Source of the DNA: Stenotrophomonas sp. 169
GTDB lineage: Bacteria; Pseudomonadota; Gammaproteobacteria; Xanthomonadales; Xanthomonadaceae
Length of the DNA stretch: 64,000 nucleotides
Assembly: GCF_014621775.1 (NCBI RefSeq)
Contig: NZ_CP061204.1
Location: 3,058,501-3,122,500 of the forward strand
Direction of reading: 5' to 3'
Shown: positions 55,798 through 64,000 of the stretch, piece after piece
Numbering within the stretch: position 1 is the first letter of the stretch
Layout of the letters: every line of letters begins with the position of its first letter
Notes under the pieces: model-generated
Database searches by the model: none
Seen by the model: the letters and a program-made list of their open reading frames with translations, nothing else
Told to the model about the DNA's origin: nothing
Made by a program: the position numbers and the translations under genes

Positions 55798-56151
55798 TGT
55801 GCCCCGCGACGACGTGGCGGAAACGCAGAGCAGGTCGGGACGAGGAATCGGTGCCGGCGGGGCCAGCAGGGAGGAAGGCGAAGGACGCATGGTGTCCGGT
55901 CTGCATCTGCTGCATTGATGTCGCTTTCGACGCCAACGATCGTTGCGGAAAGCGAGCGCTTGAAAGAACGCGTATTGGAGAGTCATCGGGACCGTTGATT
56001 TCACCACGGATACGAGCGATATGCGCAGTGAAATTGCCTACGACAACGCCAAGTTCGATTGATCTTCCTCGTGTTAAGGCGTGCCTCAGCGTAACGGGCA
56101 CACGCACTGTGCAGGCTATCCCTCCCTCCCTCCCTGCACCCGAACACATCG
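55798..56151. promoter_or_regulatory. Low-GC divergent region upstream of the chaperone-like gene
   Basis: By direct count 55921-56100 is about 53% GC, well below its surroundings. It lies between the NAGPA-like gene (-) and the chaperone-like gene (+). A TCCC tetranucleotide run (four copies plus T) occupies 56119-56135, ending 16 bases before the start codon. I find no plant-inducible-promoter box (TTCGB-N15-TTCGB). The low GC fits an imported control region. Confidence 0.55.
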
Positions 56152-56541
56152 ATGACTGCATCTCTGCCAGCCTGGGCACTGCCGATCCTTCAGCGCGCCG
56201 CGCAGCACCTTCCCTTGCCACTGGACATTTCCGCCGCAGCCTACACGCTGCTCGACGCCGTCGGGGTGGAATGGCACCTGGAGTGCTCGGCCGAGCAACT
56301 GCTGATCCACTGCCAACTTGCCGATGATGGCTTGCACTGCGATGCCGAACGGCTACGGGCATTGCTGGCCCACCATCACCAGCCACGGGTAATGGACGGC
56401 GCCTCCATCGCGCTTGATCCACGGACCGGTGTCCTGCGCCTGGTACAGGCGCATGCCAGCGACTCTCCTGCACTGGACGACCTGCCCGGCGCATTGCAGC
56501 GCCTGCAGGTCGTACGCCAGCGACTGCTCCACTCCCTCTGA
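56152..56541 (+). CDS. Small acidic protein resembling type III secretion chaperones
   Basis: 129 aa. The order of predicted elements fits the CesT-like chaperone fold: an N-terminal helix, strands WHLECSAEQLLIHCQL, a short helix ERLRALLAHH, strands VMDGASIALDPRTGVLRLVQ, and a C-terminal helix DLPGALQRLQVVRQRLL. The segment ALDPRTGVLRLVQ resembles the conserved beta hairpin of these proteins. It has no signal peptide or membrane helix. It lies 16 bases upstream of a large gene with the traits of a secreted effector, the usual chaperone-effector arrangement. The ribosome binding site is weak. This is a fold guess by eye, not a confirmed match. Confidence 0.55.
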   Translation: MTASLPAWALPILQRAAQHLPLPLDISAAAYTLLDAVGVEWHLECSAEQLLIHCQLADDGLHCDAERLRALLAHHHQPRVMDGASIALDPRTGVLRLVQAHASDSPALDDLPGALQRLQVVRQRLLHSL

Positions 56542-56557
56542 ACTTCTGGACTCCTCC

Positions 56558-58399
56558 ATGCTGACATTGAGCATTCCCCAGACCTCCCCCTGTCTGCTTC
56601 CTGCTGCACCATCACGTGGCGCAGGCTCTCCCATCTGCGAACACGCCTCGCTGTTGTTCAGTGCGGCCGGACCCTCTGCACCAGTGCTCAGCCAGTCACG
56701 CGCTGCGGCCGAGTTCGACGTGGGCCGTGACTCGCGGAAGTTCGTCGCCGGCTGGGCGTGCGTGACGATGCTCGGCGGCAGCGTCGAAGTCCCTGCCGCC
56801 GAGCAGCGGATCCATCCAGCTGCCTTCTTCACCGCAGCCAACCCCACCGACAAGGCCACCCGCGACCTTTACCTCAAGGCCTACCAGCACCATTCGCATG
56901 ACAGCCAGAGCGTGCGCCAGGAAATCGGCCGCACCGCGCTGGCGCAGGTCCTCGAGCAGGCGCAGCAGCTGGACCTGCAGGTACCTCTCGAGGATGTGAA
57001 GTTGCGGCAGGGCTATCGGATCGATGCCGTCACGGGCCAGGGCGTTCCCTACCTGCATCCCCGCGACGTGGATTTCAGCGCAGCCCTGGAGGCCGCGGAT
57101 TCAAGCATCCACACCTTCCTGCCCGGCTATGCCACCGGCGACCGCTATTCGCTGATCCTTGCCATGTTGATCAATCCAAAGCTCAACGTATCCATCGCCT
57201 ACAGCCGCGGCAACCAGGCCGAGCAGGCCCATGCCCGCGAGGCTTTCGAGGTCATCCGCACCGCTCTCACCGCCAGTAGGCAGGCGGACGCGGCCGATCG
57301 GGTGTCGCTGTACGAACACACCGGCAAAAGCCTGAAGGACGCGCGTGAATCGCTGGACGACAGCGCGACGCGCGCGGACTTCAGGCACGTGGAGGGTGCG
57401 GACTCGCCATTGGCAGGCGACGCCGAGCACCAGGGCACGCACGTCTTCCACATATCCGCCACCACCGAGCTGATCGCGCGCCGCTTCCGCGAACCGGACA
57501 TGTCACCCGAGGATCGTTGCATCGATGTCCGCAACAAGCTCATCGCACTGGTCGATCCGGCCGAACGCACGCGCATCGACGCGCTCGTCGACACGGTCAT
57601 TGCCGAACAGGGCATCCAGCCCGGTGCTGCCGCGCTATGGATCGCCGATCGCGAATATGCCAATGCCCGCGAAGCAGAGGCGATCTCCCGACCGATGATG
57701 TTCGAGCAGATCGCCGATGCGTTGGGCCCAGATAAAACGGGCGCAGCAGGTACCCGGGTGTACTGCATCGCCGATACCTACATCAACCGCGCACGCGATG
57801 AAAACGGCGAGGATCGGCTCACCGACCGTCATCCGTATCGTCCGCAGCTGCATCCACATGTCGGTCGTTTCTGGGCGGCCGAACTGAACGGTGAGCGCGT
57901 GCTGGCACCGCGTGAACACCAGTGGTACTTCATGCATAAGCTGCTGGACACCGTCGGTGGCCCGGTGATCGGCATCCGCAGCGGTGCGCTGGAACCGTTC
58001 GCGTTGATGGGGCACCAGGTGATCTATCTGGAGCACCACGACATGTTCACGCCAGACCGCCATGCCTGCTGGCAGGGCGTCATTCCCTACCACCGGCTGA
58101 TCACCCATCACACCACCGGCTACCGCAACAAGGAAAGCGAAACCTACCGTGGCAACGAGCTGCGCAGCCTGCTCAGCGAGACGTTGCAGCGCAGGTTCAA
58201 TCTGGGTGCCGCAGAGCCGGTGCACGGCCCCTGGCCTGATCGGCAGCAGTCGCTATCGCGAATGGGGGACGACCTGTCCAGCGGAATCCTCAGCGGCAAC
58301 GAGCTGAAACTGCTGGTGGCGATGACGCAGAGCCGTAGCACGGCGGCGCAGACCGCCGCGTTGCCCGGTACGTTCAGCGCCGCACCACGCACCCGCTGA
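56558..58399 (+). CDS. Large protein of unknown function, candidate secreted effector
   Basis: 613 aa. ATG at 56558 begins MLTLSIPQTSPC; the first 40 residues are rich in Ser, Pro and Ala and have no acidic residue among the first 20, as in type III secretion signals. No classical signal peptide or membrane helix. The C-terminal half has a well-ordered look, with RVYCIADTYINRARDE, FWAAELNGERVLAPREHQW, GGPVIGIRSGALEPFALMGH and QVIYLEHHDMF; the GIRSGALEPFALMG stretch is reminiscent of a GT-B glycosyltransferase donor loop, but that is weak. I do not recognise the family. No secretion apparatus is encoded in the window. Confidence 0.65.
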   Translation: MLTLSIPQTSPCLLPAAPSRGAGSPICEHASLLFSAAGPSAPVLSQSRAAAEFDVGRDSRKFVAGWACVTMLGGSVEVPAAEQRIHPAAFFTAANPTDKATRDLYLKAYQHHSHDSQSVRQEIGRTALAQVLEQAQQLDLQVPLEDVKLRQGYRIDAVTGQGVPYLHPRDVDFSAALEAADSSIHTFLPGYATGDRYSLILAMLINPKLNVSIAYSRGNQAEQAHAREAFEVIRTALTASRQADAADRVSLYEHTGKSLKDARESLDDSATRADFRHVEGADSPLAGDAEHQGTHVFHISATTELIARRFREPDMSPEDRCIDVRNKLIALVDPAERTRIDALVDTVIAEQGIQPGAAALWIADREYANAREAEAISRPMMFEQIADALGPDKTGAAGTRVYCIADTYINRARDENGEDRLTDRHPYRPQLHPHVGRFWAAELNGERVLAPREHQWYFMHKLLDTVGGPVIGIRSGALEPFALMGHQVIYLEHHDMFTPDRHACWQGVIPYHRLITHHTTGYRNKESETYRGNELRSLLSETLQRRFNLGAAEPVHGPWPDRQQSLSRMGDDLSSGILSGNELKLLVAMTQSRSTAAQTAALPGTFSAAPRTR

Positions 58400-58411
58400 G
58401 CGGGCCCCTGC

Positions 58412-58966
58412 CTATGCTGTCGCCGGCTGATCGGCGGCAGCGACCAGCGGCCGTCGCAGGATGAACTCCAGGTCCTGGGTCTCACCCACCGGGAACAGGT
58501 ATTCGCCCACTTTGTGGAAACCGTAGCGGGCGTAGAAGCGTTGTGCGCCGAAATTTTCCGACCACACTCCCAGCCACAGCGGACGCGGGCCGTCGCGCTC
58601 CAGCCAGGCCAGCGCGGTCTCCAGCAGCCTGCTGCCCCAGCCACAGCTCTGCTCGTCCTTGATCAGATACAGCCGCTTGAGTTCCCCGTCACCGGGCTGG
58701 ACCTCGGCGTGCGGCAGGCCACACGGTCCTGCCGCGGCATGGCCAACCGCCACTCCGTCACGCTCCAGCAACCACACCGCGTAGTCGGGGTGGCCGAGGA
58801 TCACCTGCTGTCGCTCGACGACGTAGTGCTCCTCAAGGAAGTCCTGCAGGTGCTGTGCCGGATACAGATGACCGAAGGTTTCCGTGAAGGTGCGCGCTGC
58901 CAGCACCGACAAGGTCGCGGCGTCATCGACAGTGGCACGGCGGATGGCGTAGTGGCCTGCGGTCAT
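58412..58966 (-). CDS. GNAT-family N-acetyltransferase, paralogue of the gene at 37740-38255
   Basis: 184 aa. ATG at 58966 (MTAGHYAIRRATVDD) aligns with the paralogue. It shares RTFTETFGHLYPAQHLQDFL, ELKRLYLIKDEQSCGWGSRL and LGVWSENFGAQRFYARYG with it. The end differs (PLVAAADQPATA). The substrate is unknown. It is convergent with the effector-like gene and 57 bases downstream of aspS on the same strand. Confidence 0.88.
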   Translation of the reverse strand: MTAGHYAIRRATVDDAATLSVLAARTFTETFGHLYPAQHLQDFLEEHYVVERQQVILGHPDYAVWLLERDGVAVGHAAAGPCGLPHAEVQPGDGELKRLYLIKDEQSCGWGSRLLETALAWLERDGPRPLWLGVWSENFGAQRFYARYGFHKVGEYLFPVGETQDLEFILRRPLVAAADQPATA

Positions 58967-59023
58967 GGCGCTCTCCAGGGTGGCGAGCGTGACGGCGGGA
59001 AGCCGACACGCCAAGGAAACGGG

Positions 59024-60772
59024 TCAGCCCTTCGGTCGCACCTGGATATGCACTTCTGCCAGCTGCACATCGGCGATCGGCGACGGTGCATCCGTCATCA
59101 GGCACTGCGCACCGGTGGTTTTCGGGAACGGAATGACATCGCGGATGGATTCGGTGCCCGCCATCAAAGCAGCAATGCGGTCGATGCCGAAGGCGATGCC
59201 GCCATGCGGCGGTGCGCCGTAGTTCAGCGCATCCAGCAGGAAGCCGAACTTCGCCCGGGCTTCGTCCGCGTCGATGCCCAGCAGTTCGAATACCGCGCTC
59301 TGCATGTCGGGGCGATGGATGCGGATCGAACCGCCGCCGATCTCGTTGCCGTTCAATACCATGTCGTAGCCGCGCGACACAGCGGTCTTCGCGTTCGTGC
59401 GCAGATCGGCAATGTCATCCACCGCAGGCGCGGTGAAGGGGTGATGCAGGGCGACGTAACGCTGCGCCTCCTCGTCCCATTCGAACATCGGGAAATCGGT
59501 GACCCACAGCGGCGCCCAGCTGTCGGCGACCAGGCCGAATTCCTTGCCGGCCTTGAGCCGCAGCGCGCCCATGAAGTCGGACACCTTGTTGTAGCCACCT
59601 GCGCCGAAGAACACGATATCGCCATTGCCGGCCCCCACATGGGCGACCAGCGAGGCGAAGCCTTCTTCAGTGAAGAACTTGGCGATCGGCGAGCTGACTT
59701 CGCCGTTGTCGCCGATCTTGATGTAAGCCAGGCCTTTGGCGCCGTACTTGGCAGCGTGCGCGGCATACTCGTCGATCTGTTTGCGGCTCAGGCTGGCGCC
59801 ACCGGGAATGCGCAGCGCGGCGACGCGGCCGTCGGCATCGTGGGCAGCGGCCGTGAACACCGGGAACTCACTGGACTTGACCAGCTCGGCCACGTCCACC
59901 AACTCCAGTGCGATGCGCAGGTCCGGCTTGTCCGACCCATAACGACGCATCGCCTCGGCCCAGGTCATGCGCGGGAAGCTCGCCGCCAGTTCGACGTCGA
60001 TCACTTCCTTGAAGATGCAGCGGATCATGTTCTCGACAAAATCCTGCACGTCCTGCTCGCGCACGAAGGCGAACTCCATGTCCAGCTGGGTGAACTCCAA
60101 CTGGCGATCTGCGCGCAGGGCCTCGTCGCGGAAACAGCGCGCGATCTGGTAGTACCGATCAAAGCCGGCCACCATCAGGATCTGCTTGAACAGCTGCGGA
60201 CTCTGCGGCAACGCGTAGAACTCACCCGGGTGCATGCGCGCCGGCACCAGGAAGTCGCGGGCGCCCTCCGGGGTGGCCTTGGTCAGGATCGGGGTTTCGA
60301 TATCCTGGAAGCCTTCGCCATCCAGGTGGCGACGCAGGGCCTGCACGAGCTTGATCCGGGTGCGCTGCATGCGCTGCATCTCCGGGCGTCGCAGGTCCAG
60401 GTAGCGGTACTTCAGGCGGGTTTCTTCGCCCGGATTTTCATGGGCGTGGAAGGGCAGCGGGGCTGCCTTGTTGAGCACGGTGATGGCGGTGGCGATGACT
60501 TCCACCTTGCCCGTGCGCATCTTGTCGTTGACCGCGTGGCGGGCACGCACGACGCCCTCCACCTGCAGCACGTCCTCATAGCCCAGCGACGCGGCCACCG
60601 CGAACACGGCGGCGTTGTCGACCTCCACCGTCACCTGCACGATGCCCTCATGATCGCGAAGATCGATGAAGCAGACGCCGCCCTGGTTACGGGCCACGTC
60701 GGTCCAGCCGGCGAGGGTGACAGTCTGGCCGATCAGGGTTTCATCGATCAGGCCGCAGAAGTGGGTACGCAT
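59024..60772 (-). CDS. aspS: Aspartyl-tRNA synthetase
   Basis: 582 aa. ATG at 60772 ([16 protein letters not shown]) is the family N-terminus. An OB-fold anticodon domain is followed by the class II core with motif 2 ([20 protein letters not shown]) and motif 3 ([13 protein letters not shown]), and the bacterial GAD insertion between them. It charges tRNA-Asp. Confidence 0.97.
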   Translation of the reverse strand: MRTHFCGLIDETLIGQTVTLAGWTDVARNQGGVCFIDLRDHEGIVQVTVEVDNAAVFAVAASLGYEDVLQVEGVVRARHAVNDKMRTGKVEVIATAITVLNKAAPLPFHAHENPGEETRLKYRYLDLRRPEMQRMQRTRIKLVQALRRHLDGEGFQDIETPILTKATPEGARDFLVPARMHPGEFYALPQSPQLFKQILMVAGFDRYYQIARCFRDEALRADRQLEFTQLDMEFAFVREQDVQDFVENMIRCIFKEVIDVELAASFPRMTWAEAMRRYGSDKPDLRIALELVDVAELVKSSEFPVFTAAAHDADGRVAALRIPGGASLSRKQIDEYAAHAAKYGAKGLAYIKIGDNGEVSSPIAKFFTEEGFASLVAHVGAGNGDIVFFGAGGYNKVSDFMGALRLKAGKEFGLVADSWAPLWVTDFPMFEWDEEAQRYVALHHPFTAPAVDDIADLRTNAKTAVSRGYDMVLNGNEIGGGSIRIHRPDMQSAVFELLGIDADEARAKFGFLLDALNYGAPPHGGIAFGIDRIAALMAGTESIRDVIPFPKTTGAQCLMTDAPSPIADVQLAEVHIQVRPKG

Positions 60773-60930
60773 GGGGGAAGCTCCGCTGGAGTACGCCGGC
60801 ACCAGGAGGGGCCGGAAAGCCCGTTATTCTGCGGCCCAGCCCCCTCCGGGGGCAAATCCCGCGCGGTCACGTGGATTTAATCCACCCGGTTCGTATAGTC
60901 GCGCACCATCGACTGCTCGGGGATGTCGCC

Positions 60931-61701
60931 ATGAACCGTTGGACTCTGGCCTGTCTGGCCGTCGCTTTGGCCGGCTCGACCGCCCTGCCCGCTGCACACG
61001 CACAGGTCGGGACCCGTGCCTACGCGCCGGAAAACCTCGCCCAGCTCACGGCCAATGACCGGATCCGGGTGATCAGCCAGGAATATGCGGATCAGTCCAA
61101 CGGACGGCGCATTCCTGACGACCAACTGCGCTTCTATCTGGACCAGGTCAGCTCGGGCTGGGCGTTTTCGCGCATCAAGCAGGACATATCCACCTCACTG
61201 AGAGGCGCCGGCCAAGGAGGCTCCGGCGGTTGGAATGATGGCCGGCCGGGTGGCAGTCACGGCGGCAACGCCGGTAATAGCGGGACGATCCGCTGCGAGA
61301 GCCAGAACAACCGCGAGCGCGTCTGCAACGCCGGCTGGCGCAATGCCCGACTGGTCCGCCAGATATCCGGCACGGCCTGCGTGGAAGGGCGCACCTGGGG
61401 CGTGCGGGATGGCGCGGTATGGGTGAACGGCGGCTGCCGCGCCGAGTTCGCGGAAGCGCGCGGGCAAGGCAACGGCGGCAACTGGGGCGGTGGCTGGAAC
61501 AGTGGCAACGCCAACTACAGTGTCACCTGCAGCAGCAATGACAAGCGCCGCAGCACCTGCGCGTGGGAAGCCCGCCGCGGCCAGCCGGTACTGCTGCAGC
61601 AACTGTCCGGCAGCGCCTGTCGCGAGGGCCAGAGCTGGGGCTACAGCAATGGCAGCCTGTGGGTCAGCAACGGCTGCCGCGCCCGCTTCGGCCTGCGCTG
61701 A
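60931..61701 (+). CDS. Secreted DUF3011 protein with two repeats
   Basis: 256 aa. ATG at 60931 leads a signal peptide ending AAHAQ. A helical N-terminal part (about 30-95) precedes Gly/Asn-rich linkers and two homologous modules of about 60 residues: IRCESQNNRERVCNAGWR ... TWGVRDGAVWVNGGCRAEF and VTCSSNDKRRSTCAWEAR ... SWGYSNGSLWVSNGCRARF. The paired Cys, WG and GC pattern is that of DUF3011. Its role at the envelope is unknown. It is divergent from aspS. Confidence 0.9.
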   Translation: MNRWTLACLAVALAGSTALPAAHAQVGTRAYAPENLAQLTANDRIRVISQEYADQSNGRRIPDDQLRFYLDQVSSGWAFSRIKQDISTSLRGAGQGGSGGWNDGRPGGSHGGNAGNSGTIRCESQNNRERVCNAGWRNARLVRQISGTACVEGRTWGVRDGAVWVNGGCRAEFAEARGQGNGGNWGGGWNSGNANYSVTCSSNDKRRSTCAWEARRGQPVLLQQLSGSACREGQSWGYSNGSLWVSNGCRARFGLR

Positions 61702-61730
61702 GACACCGGCAACGGAAGCGCCAAGGGCGG

Positions 61731-61970
61731 TCACGCATTCCGCCGAGCATGGCTCGGCGCTACCACGGCGTGCGGGATCGGTAGCGCCGACCCATGGTCG
61801 GCGAGCGCAGCGGCAAGGGCGTCCGAGGCCGGTAGCGCCGACCCACGGTCGGCGAGCGCAGCGGCAAGGGCGTCCGAGGCCGGTAGCGCCGACCCACGGT
61901 CGGCGAGCGCAGCGGCACAGGTGTCCACGCATTCCGCCGAGCATGGCTCGGCGCTACCACGGCGTGCGGA
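61731..61970. repeat. SMAG array of five units with 51-bp tandem spacing
   Basis: Three direct units start with GTAGCGCCGACCCAYGGTCG at 61781, 61832 and 61883, exactly 51 bp apart, with identical spacers except one base in the palindrome loop. They are flanked by two inverted units (about 61739-61763 and 61934-61958), each inside the same block (CACGCATTCCGCCGAGCATG ... GGCGTGCGG). The array fills the gap between the DUF3011 gene and the lipoprotein gene, which converge on it. Confidence 0.95.
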
Positions 61971-61971
61971 T

Positions 61972-62607
61972 TCAGGGCGCGGCTGAGCGGTCCGCACCCC
62001 ACGGGGCCGGCGGCAGCGCCACAGGGCGGGTCAGGTCGAACACTACCCGGAAGCGCCGCCCGTCAGGGCGCGTGAGCTCGTAAACGAACTCCTCGTCCGG
62101 CTTGATCTCCATTGCCCACGTGTTGTGCGTGGAGGCCAGCATGTCCGCCTTGCGGAACATCGCCACCGAATCGGTATCGGCCGGAAACTGCTGCCGCTCT
62201 GCCGTACCCGGTGGCTTGCTGTCGCCCCCATACAGGGTGATCGCATCGGGACTGCCGTCTTCGTGCCGGTGGTCGTGCTTCAGCCGCAGCCCGTGCTCGG
62301 TGCGGCTGAGCACCCACGTCCGCGAATGGTCGTCACCCACGTGAAACGGAATGCGCACTTCGCGGGAAGTGTCCTCGCAGCCGCGTACGTGCATCACCAA
62401 GCGCTTGCCGGCGAACGGGGCGGGGCCGGTGGCGACCGGATTATCCTCGACGATCTCGCCGGCGTAGGCCTTGCCGCAGTGCGCGGCCACGCTGGCCAGG
62501 AAAGCATCCGCGGGCGCCGTCGCCACCTCGTTGGACACCACGTGGCGGGATTTTCCATCGCAGCCCGCCAGGGCCAGCAGCCCCATCATGGGTATGAGTC
62601 GAAGCAT
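61972..62607 (-). CDS. Lipoprotein of unknown function
   Basis: 211 aa from ATG 62607 (MLRLIPMMGLLALAGCDG), nine bases after GGAG; an ATG two codons upstream is too close to that site. Lipobox LAGC. The mature part is mostly beta (LVMHVRGCEDTSREVRIPF, TWVLSRTEHGLRLKHDH) with EFVYELTRPDGRRFRVVFDL near the end. I do not recognise a family; similar proteins are seen only as hypothetical in related genomes as far as I know. Confidence 0.8.
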   Translation of the reverse strand: MLRLIPMMGLLALAGCDGKSRHVVSNEVATAPADAFLASVAAHCGKAYAGEIVEDNPVATGPAPFAGKRLVMHVRGCEDTSREVRIPFHVGDDHSRTWVLSRTEHGLRLKHDHRHEDGSPDAITLYGGDSKPPGTAERQQFPADTDSVAMFRKADMLASTHNTWAMEIKPDEEFVYELTRPDGRRFRVVFDLTRPVALPPAPWGADRSAAP

Positions 62608-62659
62608 GTTCATCGCTCCACCCTACCCAGCCACGCCACTCCGCGCAAACCTGCCGTGA

Positions 62660-62896
62660 TCAGTCGCCGCTGCTCGTCGGCACCGCGGCAGGCTTCTCGA
62701 CGAGGTTCTTTTTGTTCTTGCCGAAGTCGGTCTCATACCAGCCGCCACCGGCCAGGCGGAACGACGGCGCGGTGATCTGCCGCTTCACCGTGGACTTGCC
62801 GCACTGGGGACAGTCGACGGGGTCGGCGTCGGCAATTTTCTGCAGACGGTCGAAGGCGTGGCCGCAGTCGGTGCAGGCGAAGGCGTAGATCGGCAT
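62660..62896 (-). CDS. FmdB-family zinc-ribbon regulatory protein
   Basis: 78 aa. MPIYAFACTDCGHAFDRLQK and CPQCGKSTVKRQ give the CxxC-x(n)-CxxC zinc ribbon of the FmdB/CxxC_CXXC_SSSS family. The C-terminus is Lys-rich with a short tail. A role as a regulator is suggested for the family but not proven. It is divergent from the transporter gene. Confidence 0.92.
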   Translation of the reverse strand: MPIYAFACTDCGHAFDRLQKIADADPVDCPQCGKSTVKRQITAPSFRLAGGGWYETDFGKNKKNLVEKPAAVPTSSGD

Positions 62897-63016
62897 GGCG
62901 TGGGCATCGCAGGGGTATCGAGCCGCGCATGGTAAGCCATTGCAACAGGGAGGTCAGGTCCGCTGTGTTAAGGTCGTTGACGTGTTTGCCCAACCTTCCC
63001 CACGAAGGTCGCACCC

Positions 63017-64000
63017 ATGTTGCGGCTGACTTCCCTGCTGCTTGGCGTGGCTTTGCTGCTTACCGGCGGCGGCCTGCTCGGCACCCTGCTGGCCGTGCGC
63101 GGCGGGCAGGAAGGCTTCAGCGCCAACGCGCTGGGCTGGGTGATGTCCGGCTATTTCGCCGGCTTTTTCGTCGGCACGTTCACCGCCCCGCCGCTGATCC
63201 GCCGGATGGGCCACAGTCGCGCTTTCGCCTTCCATGCCGCGCTGGCGACGATGGCCGTCCTGCTGCATCCCTTGTGGCTCGACCCATGGGGCTGGGGGCT
63301 GCTCCGCGTGGTCACCGGCATCGCGCTGGTCGGCCTGTACACGGTGATCGAAAGCTGGCTCAACGCCGAGCCGGATCCGCAACGACGCAGCCGCGTCTTT
63401 TCGCTGTACATGATGATCAACCTGTCTGCGCTCGCCTTGGGCCAGGTTCTGCTGATGCTCGGCGATGCCGGTGCAGCGGCGATGTTCACGGTCACCGCCC
63501 TGCTCGTCTGCGCCGCGATGCTGCCGGTGACCGCTACCCGCCTGCAGCAGCCCGATGTGCCCAATGTGCCGCGCCTGAAGTTGGCCAACCTCTACACGCT
63601 GGCCCCCGTCGCCACCGTGGCTGCCGGCCTTTCCGGGCTTGCCATGGGGCCCTTCTGGGGCCTGCTGCCGGTGTACGCCGGCGAGATCGGCCTGAGCGGC
63701 GATGGCGTGCCGTTGTTCATGCTGACTGCCATCGCCGGCGGCGCCCTGCTGCAGTGGCCGCTCGGGCGCATCAGCGACGGGCATGACCGCCGCATCGGCC
63801 TGCTGGCTGTCAGCCTGGCAGCCGCTGGGTTGGGCGTGTTGGCGGCGATGCCACTGATCCAACAGCAGATCCACGTGATGTTCCTGCTGGTGTTCTGCTA
63901 CGGCGGCCTGGTGTTCGCGCTGTATCCGTTCGCTGTCGCCCACATGCTCGATTATCTGGCCAGCGAAGACCTGCTGTCCGGCTGCAGCAGCCTGTTGCTG
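63017..64000 (+). CDS. MFS transporter (3' end cut by the window edge)
   Basis: 328 codons read in frame from ATG 63017 to the end of the window. At least nine membrane helices are visible. The N-terminal helix is LTSLLLGVALLLTGGGLLGT, with the MFS loop motif FTAPPLIRRMGHSRAFAF between helices 2 and 3 and a second PLGRISDGHDRRIGL after mid-protein. The pattern resembles YcaD-type transporters. The substrate is unknown. Confidence 0.9.
   Translation, partial: MLRLTSLLLGVALLLTGGGLLGTLLAVRGGQEGFSANALGWVMSGYFAGFFVGTFTAPPLIRRMGHSRAFAFHAALATMAVLLHPLWLDPWGWGLLRVVTGIALVGLYTVIESWLNAEPDPQRRSRVFSLYMMINLSALALGQVLLMLGDAGAAAMFTVTALLVCAAMLPVTATRLQQPDVPNVPRLKLANLYTLAPVATVAAGLSGLAMGPFWGLLPVYAGEIGLSGDGVPLFMLTAIAGGALLQWPLGRISDGHDRRIGLLAVSLAAAGLGVLAAMPLIQQQIHVMFLLVFCYGGLVFALYPFAVAHMLDYLASEDLLSGCSSLLL

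Noticed and set aside
55798..56151. Plant-inducible-promoter (PIP) box before the chaperone-like gene
   Set aside because: The TTCG occurrences do not have the B base and 15-base spacing required.
61731..61970. CRISPR-like regular spacing in the SMAG array
   Set aside because: Spacers are identical to each other, units are REP-like palindromes, and there are no cas genes.
62954..63943. 329-codon - strand frame opposite the transporter
   Set aside because: The + strand encodes a clear MFS protein that runs past the window edge.

Overview
The window is about 67% GC and looks like a chromosome segment of Stenotrophomonas (Xanthomonadaceae), most likely of the S. maltophilia complex. The evidence is the gene order (pilGHIJ-chpA beside gshB-tonB; yebC-ruvC-ruvA-kup-ruvB-ybgC-tolQRAB-pal-cpoB; copL-copA-copB) and the many palindromes that begin with GTAG. 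Those palindromes match the SMAG family (S. maltophilia GTAG elements). There are no rRNA genes, no CRISPR array and no complete insertion sequence.

Layout. 1-11478 (-): type IV pilus chemosensory operon pilG-pilH-pilI-pilJ-chpA-chpB-chpC. It has no CheR-type methyltransferase gene, and its CheB-like protein has lost the catalytic residues. 11695-13520 (+): gshB and a tonB-like gene. 13521-14173: a dense repeat cluster. 14174-25171 (-): tsaB, a YoaA/DinG helicase, an LpoP-like lipoprotein with PBP1B, a glycosyltransferase, an unknown membrane solenoid protein and relA. 25310-31431: a small secreted protein, a trypsin-like protease with the tail of a second one, and hrpA. 31521-40358: dps, recQ, copper genes copLAB, an acetyltransferase, a zinc-ribbon protein, a lone receiver protein and a Tat-type dienelactone hydrolase. 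40404-42902: two small unknowns, tRNA-Lys, queC and queE. 42979-54025 (-): Tol-Pal and ruv blocks with kup, and yebC. 54143-58399: a lipase-like hydrolase, a NAGPA-like protein, then a divergent pair resembling a type III secretion chaperone and its effector. 58412-64000: an acetyltransferase, aspS, a DUF3011 protein, a SMAG array, a lipoprotein, an FmdB-type protein and a truncated MFS transporter.

The most interesting signal lies between the genes. Four full copies (13668-13769, 17133-17236, 32328-32429, 49777-49888) and one truncated copy (14043-14119) of a structured repeat share one design: GC-rich complementary arms of 23-28 bp around a core of exactly 56 nt. The arms and internal stems vary with compensating changes. 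The core folds into two hairpins whose loops are ATGGAY within CANGGANG. That is the shape and sequence bound by CsrA/RsmA-type proteins, so a transcribed copy could act as an RsmA decoy or a cis-acting RsmA site. The copies are joined to SMAG dimers, to a second 132-bp multi-hairpin repeat and to hexanucleotide arrays, forming composite units. The second point of interest is the putative chaperone/effector pair at 56152-58399.

Coordinates were read by eye. Starts were chosen from ribosome binding sites, overlaps and family knowledge. Family names rest on recognised motifs, not on database searches.
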